Of a stretch of DNA of 64,000 bases, positions 62,582 to 64,000 are shown piece by piece (the first letter of the stretch is position 1; the number at the start of each line of letters is the position of its first letter). The notes beneath the pieces were generated by a model that saw only the letters and a list, made by a program, of their open reading frames with translations, did no database searches and was not told the origin of the DNA. Source of the stretch: Acidimicrobiales bacterium (GTDB lineage Bacteria > Actinomycetota > Acidimicrobiia > Acidimicrobiales > MedAcidi-G1); NCBI GenBank assembly GCA_028823445.1, contig JAPKBH010000005.1:1-64000 (forward strand), read 5' to 3'. The position numbers and the translations under genes were made by a program.

Positions 62582-63778
62582 ATGGCTGAAAAAATTTCTA
62601 TGAGCGCCAATGGCGTATTAAATGTTCCCACTGAACCCATTATTCCGTTTATCGAAGGCGACGGTACAGGGGTCGATATCTGGCCAGCGGCTCGCTTGGT
62701 GCTTGATGCGGCGGCGGCTAAACACGGCCGCAAGGTGGAGTGGAAAGAAGTACTGGCTGGTGAAAAAGCTTTTAACGAAACCGGCGATTGGCTTCCTCAA
62801 GAAACTATTGAAACTTTCGACAGCCACCTGATTGGCATTAAGGGCCCGTTGACTACCCCCATTGGTGGAGGGTTCCGTAGCCTGAATGTGGCTATTCGCC
62901 AAATTTTGGACCTCTATGTTTGCTTGCGCCCGGTGCGTTATTTCAAGGGCGTCCCTTCCCCGGTGAAACACCCCGAGTTGGTGGACATGGTGATCTTTCG
63001 CGAGAACACCGAAGACATTTATGCTGGTCTTGAAGTAGAGGCCATGAGCCCCGATGCATTGAAGTTGCGTGAACTTCTAGAAGACGCTTTTGGGTGGAAA
63101 ATTCGTGAAGATTCCGGCATTGGTATTAAGCCGATTTCTAAAACGGGTTCGCAGCGGTTGCAACGGGCTGCATTGCAGTACGCCGTTGACCGTGGATTGC
63201 CGCGGGTGCATTGGGTACACAAGGGCAACATTATGAAATACACCGAAGGGGCGTTTCAACGCTGGGGTTACGAGTTGGTGAAAGAAGAGTTTTCTGACGT
63301 GGCCGTGGCTTGGGAAGATTGCGGTGGCGACCCGGGAGACAAAATTTTGGTGCAAGATACCATTGCCGACATCGCTTTGCAGCAGGTGTTGACTCGCCCG
63401 GCTGAGTTTGACGTGATTGGCACCATGAACCTTAATGGGGATTATTTGTCAGATGCTTTGGCGGCGCAAGTAGGCGGCATCGGTATTGCTCCTGGGGGCA
63501 ACGCTAACTACGTCACCGGCCACGGCATTTTTGAAGCCACCCACGGAACGGCCCCGAAGTACGCTGGCCAAGACAAGGTCAACCCTTCGTCGGTGTTGTT
63601 GTCTGGGGTGTTGATGTTTGAACACATCGGCTGGAAAGATGCCGCTGACGACATTGTGGCCGCTTTGGAGTCAGCAATTTCTGACAAAGTAGTTACTTAC
63701 GATTTTGCTCGTTTGATGGATGGGGCTACCGAAGTGAAGTGTTCGGAGTTTGCTTCGGCCGTCGTTGATCGCCTCTGA
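62582..63778 (+). CDS. icd: Isocitrate dehydrogenase, NADP-dependent (homodimeric type)
   Basis: 398 residues. [24 protein letters not shown] begins the fold; [23 protein letters not shown] holds the substrate-binding and phosphorylatable serine; [15 protein letters not shown], the conserved lysine in [11 protein letters not shown] and [19 protein letters not shown] follow. It produces 2-oxoglutarate in the TCA cycle. KY and the surrounding residues suit NADP use. ATG 62582 is chosen; the upstream 120 bp hold no gene. Confidence 0.93.
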   Translation: MAEKISMSANGVLNVPTEPIIPFIEGDGTGVDIWPAARLVLDAAAAKHGRKVEWKEVLAGEKAFNETGDWLPQETIETFDSHLIGIKGPLTTPIGGGFRSLNVAIRQILDLYVCLRPVRYFKGVPSPVKHPELVDMVIFRENTEDIYAGLEVEAMSPDALKLRELLEDAFGWKIREDSGIGIKPISKTGSQRLQRAALQYAVDRGLPRVHWVHKGNIMKYTEGAFQRWGYELVKEEFSDVAVAWEDCGGDPGDKILVQDTIADIALQQVLTRPAEFDVIGTMNLNGDYLSDALAAQVGGIGIAPGGNANYVTGHGIFEATHGTAPKYAGQDKVNPSSVLLSGVLMFEHIGWKDAADDIVAALESAISDKVVTYDFARLMDGATEVKCSEFASAVVDRL

Positions 63779-64000
63779 TTCCCACCGCTTCTTCTGACGG
63801 GGTATTTCGTCGGGCCGGGCGGCTAGTTGCTCGTTCGTTTCGTGCTCACCCGATGCCGCATATTTTGGCGGCTATGGGCGCCAATGTGTTTGCCGTGGCC
63901 GTGGTGGGGTTCACTATTGTTATTGGCCGGATTACCGATGAGGTGATTCTTCCGGGGCTGTCGGGGGAGGGACCGGGAGTGTCGGGTCGCGCCGTGCTTT
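63778..64000 (+). CDS. ABC transporter permease/ATP-binding protein (N-terminal part)
   Basis: About 74 residues run to the window end: FRRAGRLVARSFRAHP, then HILAAMGANVFAVAVVGFTIVIGRITDEVILPG, the first transmembrane helix of an exporter-type ABC protein with fused membrane and ATPase parts. The nucleotide-binding domain lies outside the window. No ATG or GTG precedes the helix in this frame; the listed start is the first base of the open stretch after icd and the real start is unresolved. Confidence 0.55.
   Translation, partial: MPTASSDGVFRRAGRLVARSFRAHPMPHILAAMGANVFAVAVVGFTIVIGRITDEVILPGLSGEGPGVSGRAVL

Overview
The window looks like chromosomal DNA of a member of the Actinomycetota, most likely an aquatic or marine lineage related to the Acidimicrobiia. 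The phylum call rests on a WhiB protein, a GlnR-type orphan regulator beside two glutamine synthetases, an acyl-CoA carboxylase epsilon subunit, an actinobacterial Tad locus with a DUF4244-like pilin, an actinobacterial-type TopA tail and frequent GTG/TTG starts. NhaA, a sulfatase and possible sulfonate metabolism fit a saline habitat. The class-level placement is inference. No insertion sequence, prophage, integrase or CRISPR array was seen.

Layout. 1-4.2 kb: a partial FAD-dependent amine dehydrogenase, a class III aminotransferase followed by phosphate acetyltransferase (a pair expected in taurine/sulfonate breakdown), a DMT exporter and a TetR regulator. 4.2-8.6 kb: a two-gene molybdopterin oxidoreductase system whose ferredoxin and NrfD-like membrane subunits are fused. 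8.6-12 kb: tRNA-Ser(CGA), tadA, SRP RNA, tRNA-Ser(GGA), dnaX and recR. 12.2-16.8 kb: methylmalonyl-CoA epimerase, a stand-alone 5' nuclease, the pccB-type carboxyltransferase with its epsilon subunit, aat and an anchored cyclophilin. 16.8-20.6 kb: lysC, a lipoprotein and asd. 20.6-25.4 kb: a more accessory-looking stretch with palindromic repeats, a MazG-like enzyme, a DMT transporter, a DUF1330-like protein, a sulfatase, a 3' remnant of threonine dehydrogenase and a degenerate receiver protein. 25.4-31.5 kb: a STAS protein, an NfeD-family protein, WhiB, selB-selA, fxsA and a decayed Mrp-like gene.

31.6-35 kb: an A-type Fe-S carrier, a secreted thioredoxin-fold lipoprotein, a compact 2Fe-2S/molybdenum-hydroxylase-like fusion and RidA. 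35-38.3 kb: nitrogen control (GlnR, GSI and a divergent GSII). 38.4-43.8 kb: a secreted protein with a recent internal duplication, nadE, a primary-type sigma factor, tRNA-Sec (selC) and a HAD phosphatase. 43.9-48.4 kb: the Tad pilus/secretion locus and an RsbW-like kinase. 48.5-56.1 kb: nhaA, topA, an MFS transporter, tmk and holB. 56.1-64 kb: AlaX-like editing protein, sucCD, purN-purH, folD, icd and the start of an ABC exporter.

The most unusual item is topA: its C-terminal region carries about 150 extra residues that resemble the 2B region of UvrD/PcrA helicases, spliced in frame between the usual topoisomerase repeats. Other points of interest are selA/selB plus tRNA-Sec with no selenoprotein in the window, the compact molybdenum-hydroxylase fusion lacking catalytic motifs, an NfeD-family protein without its catalytic serine, two gene remnants, and a 43-bp perfect palindrome next to a tandem repeat.
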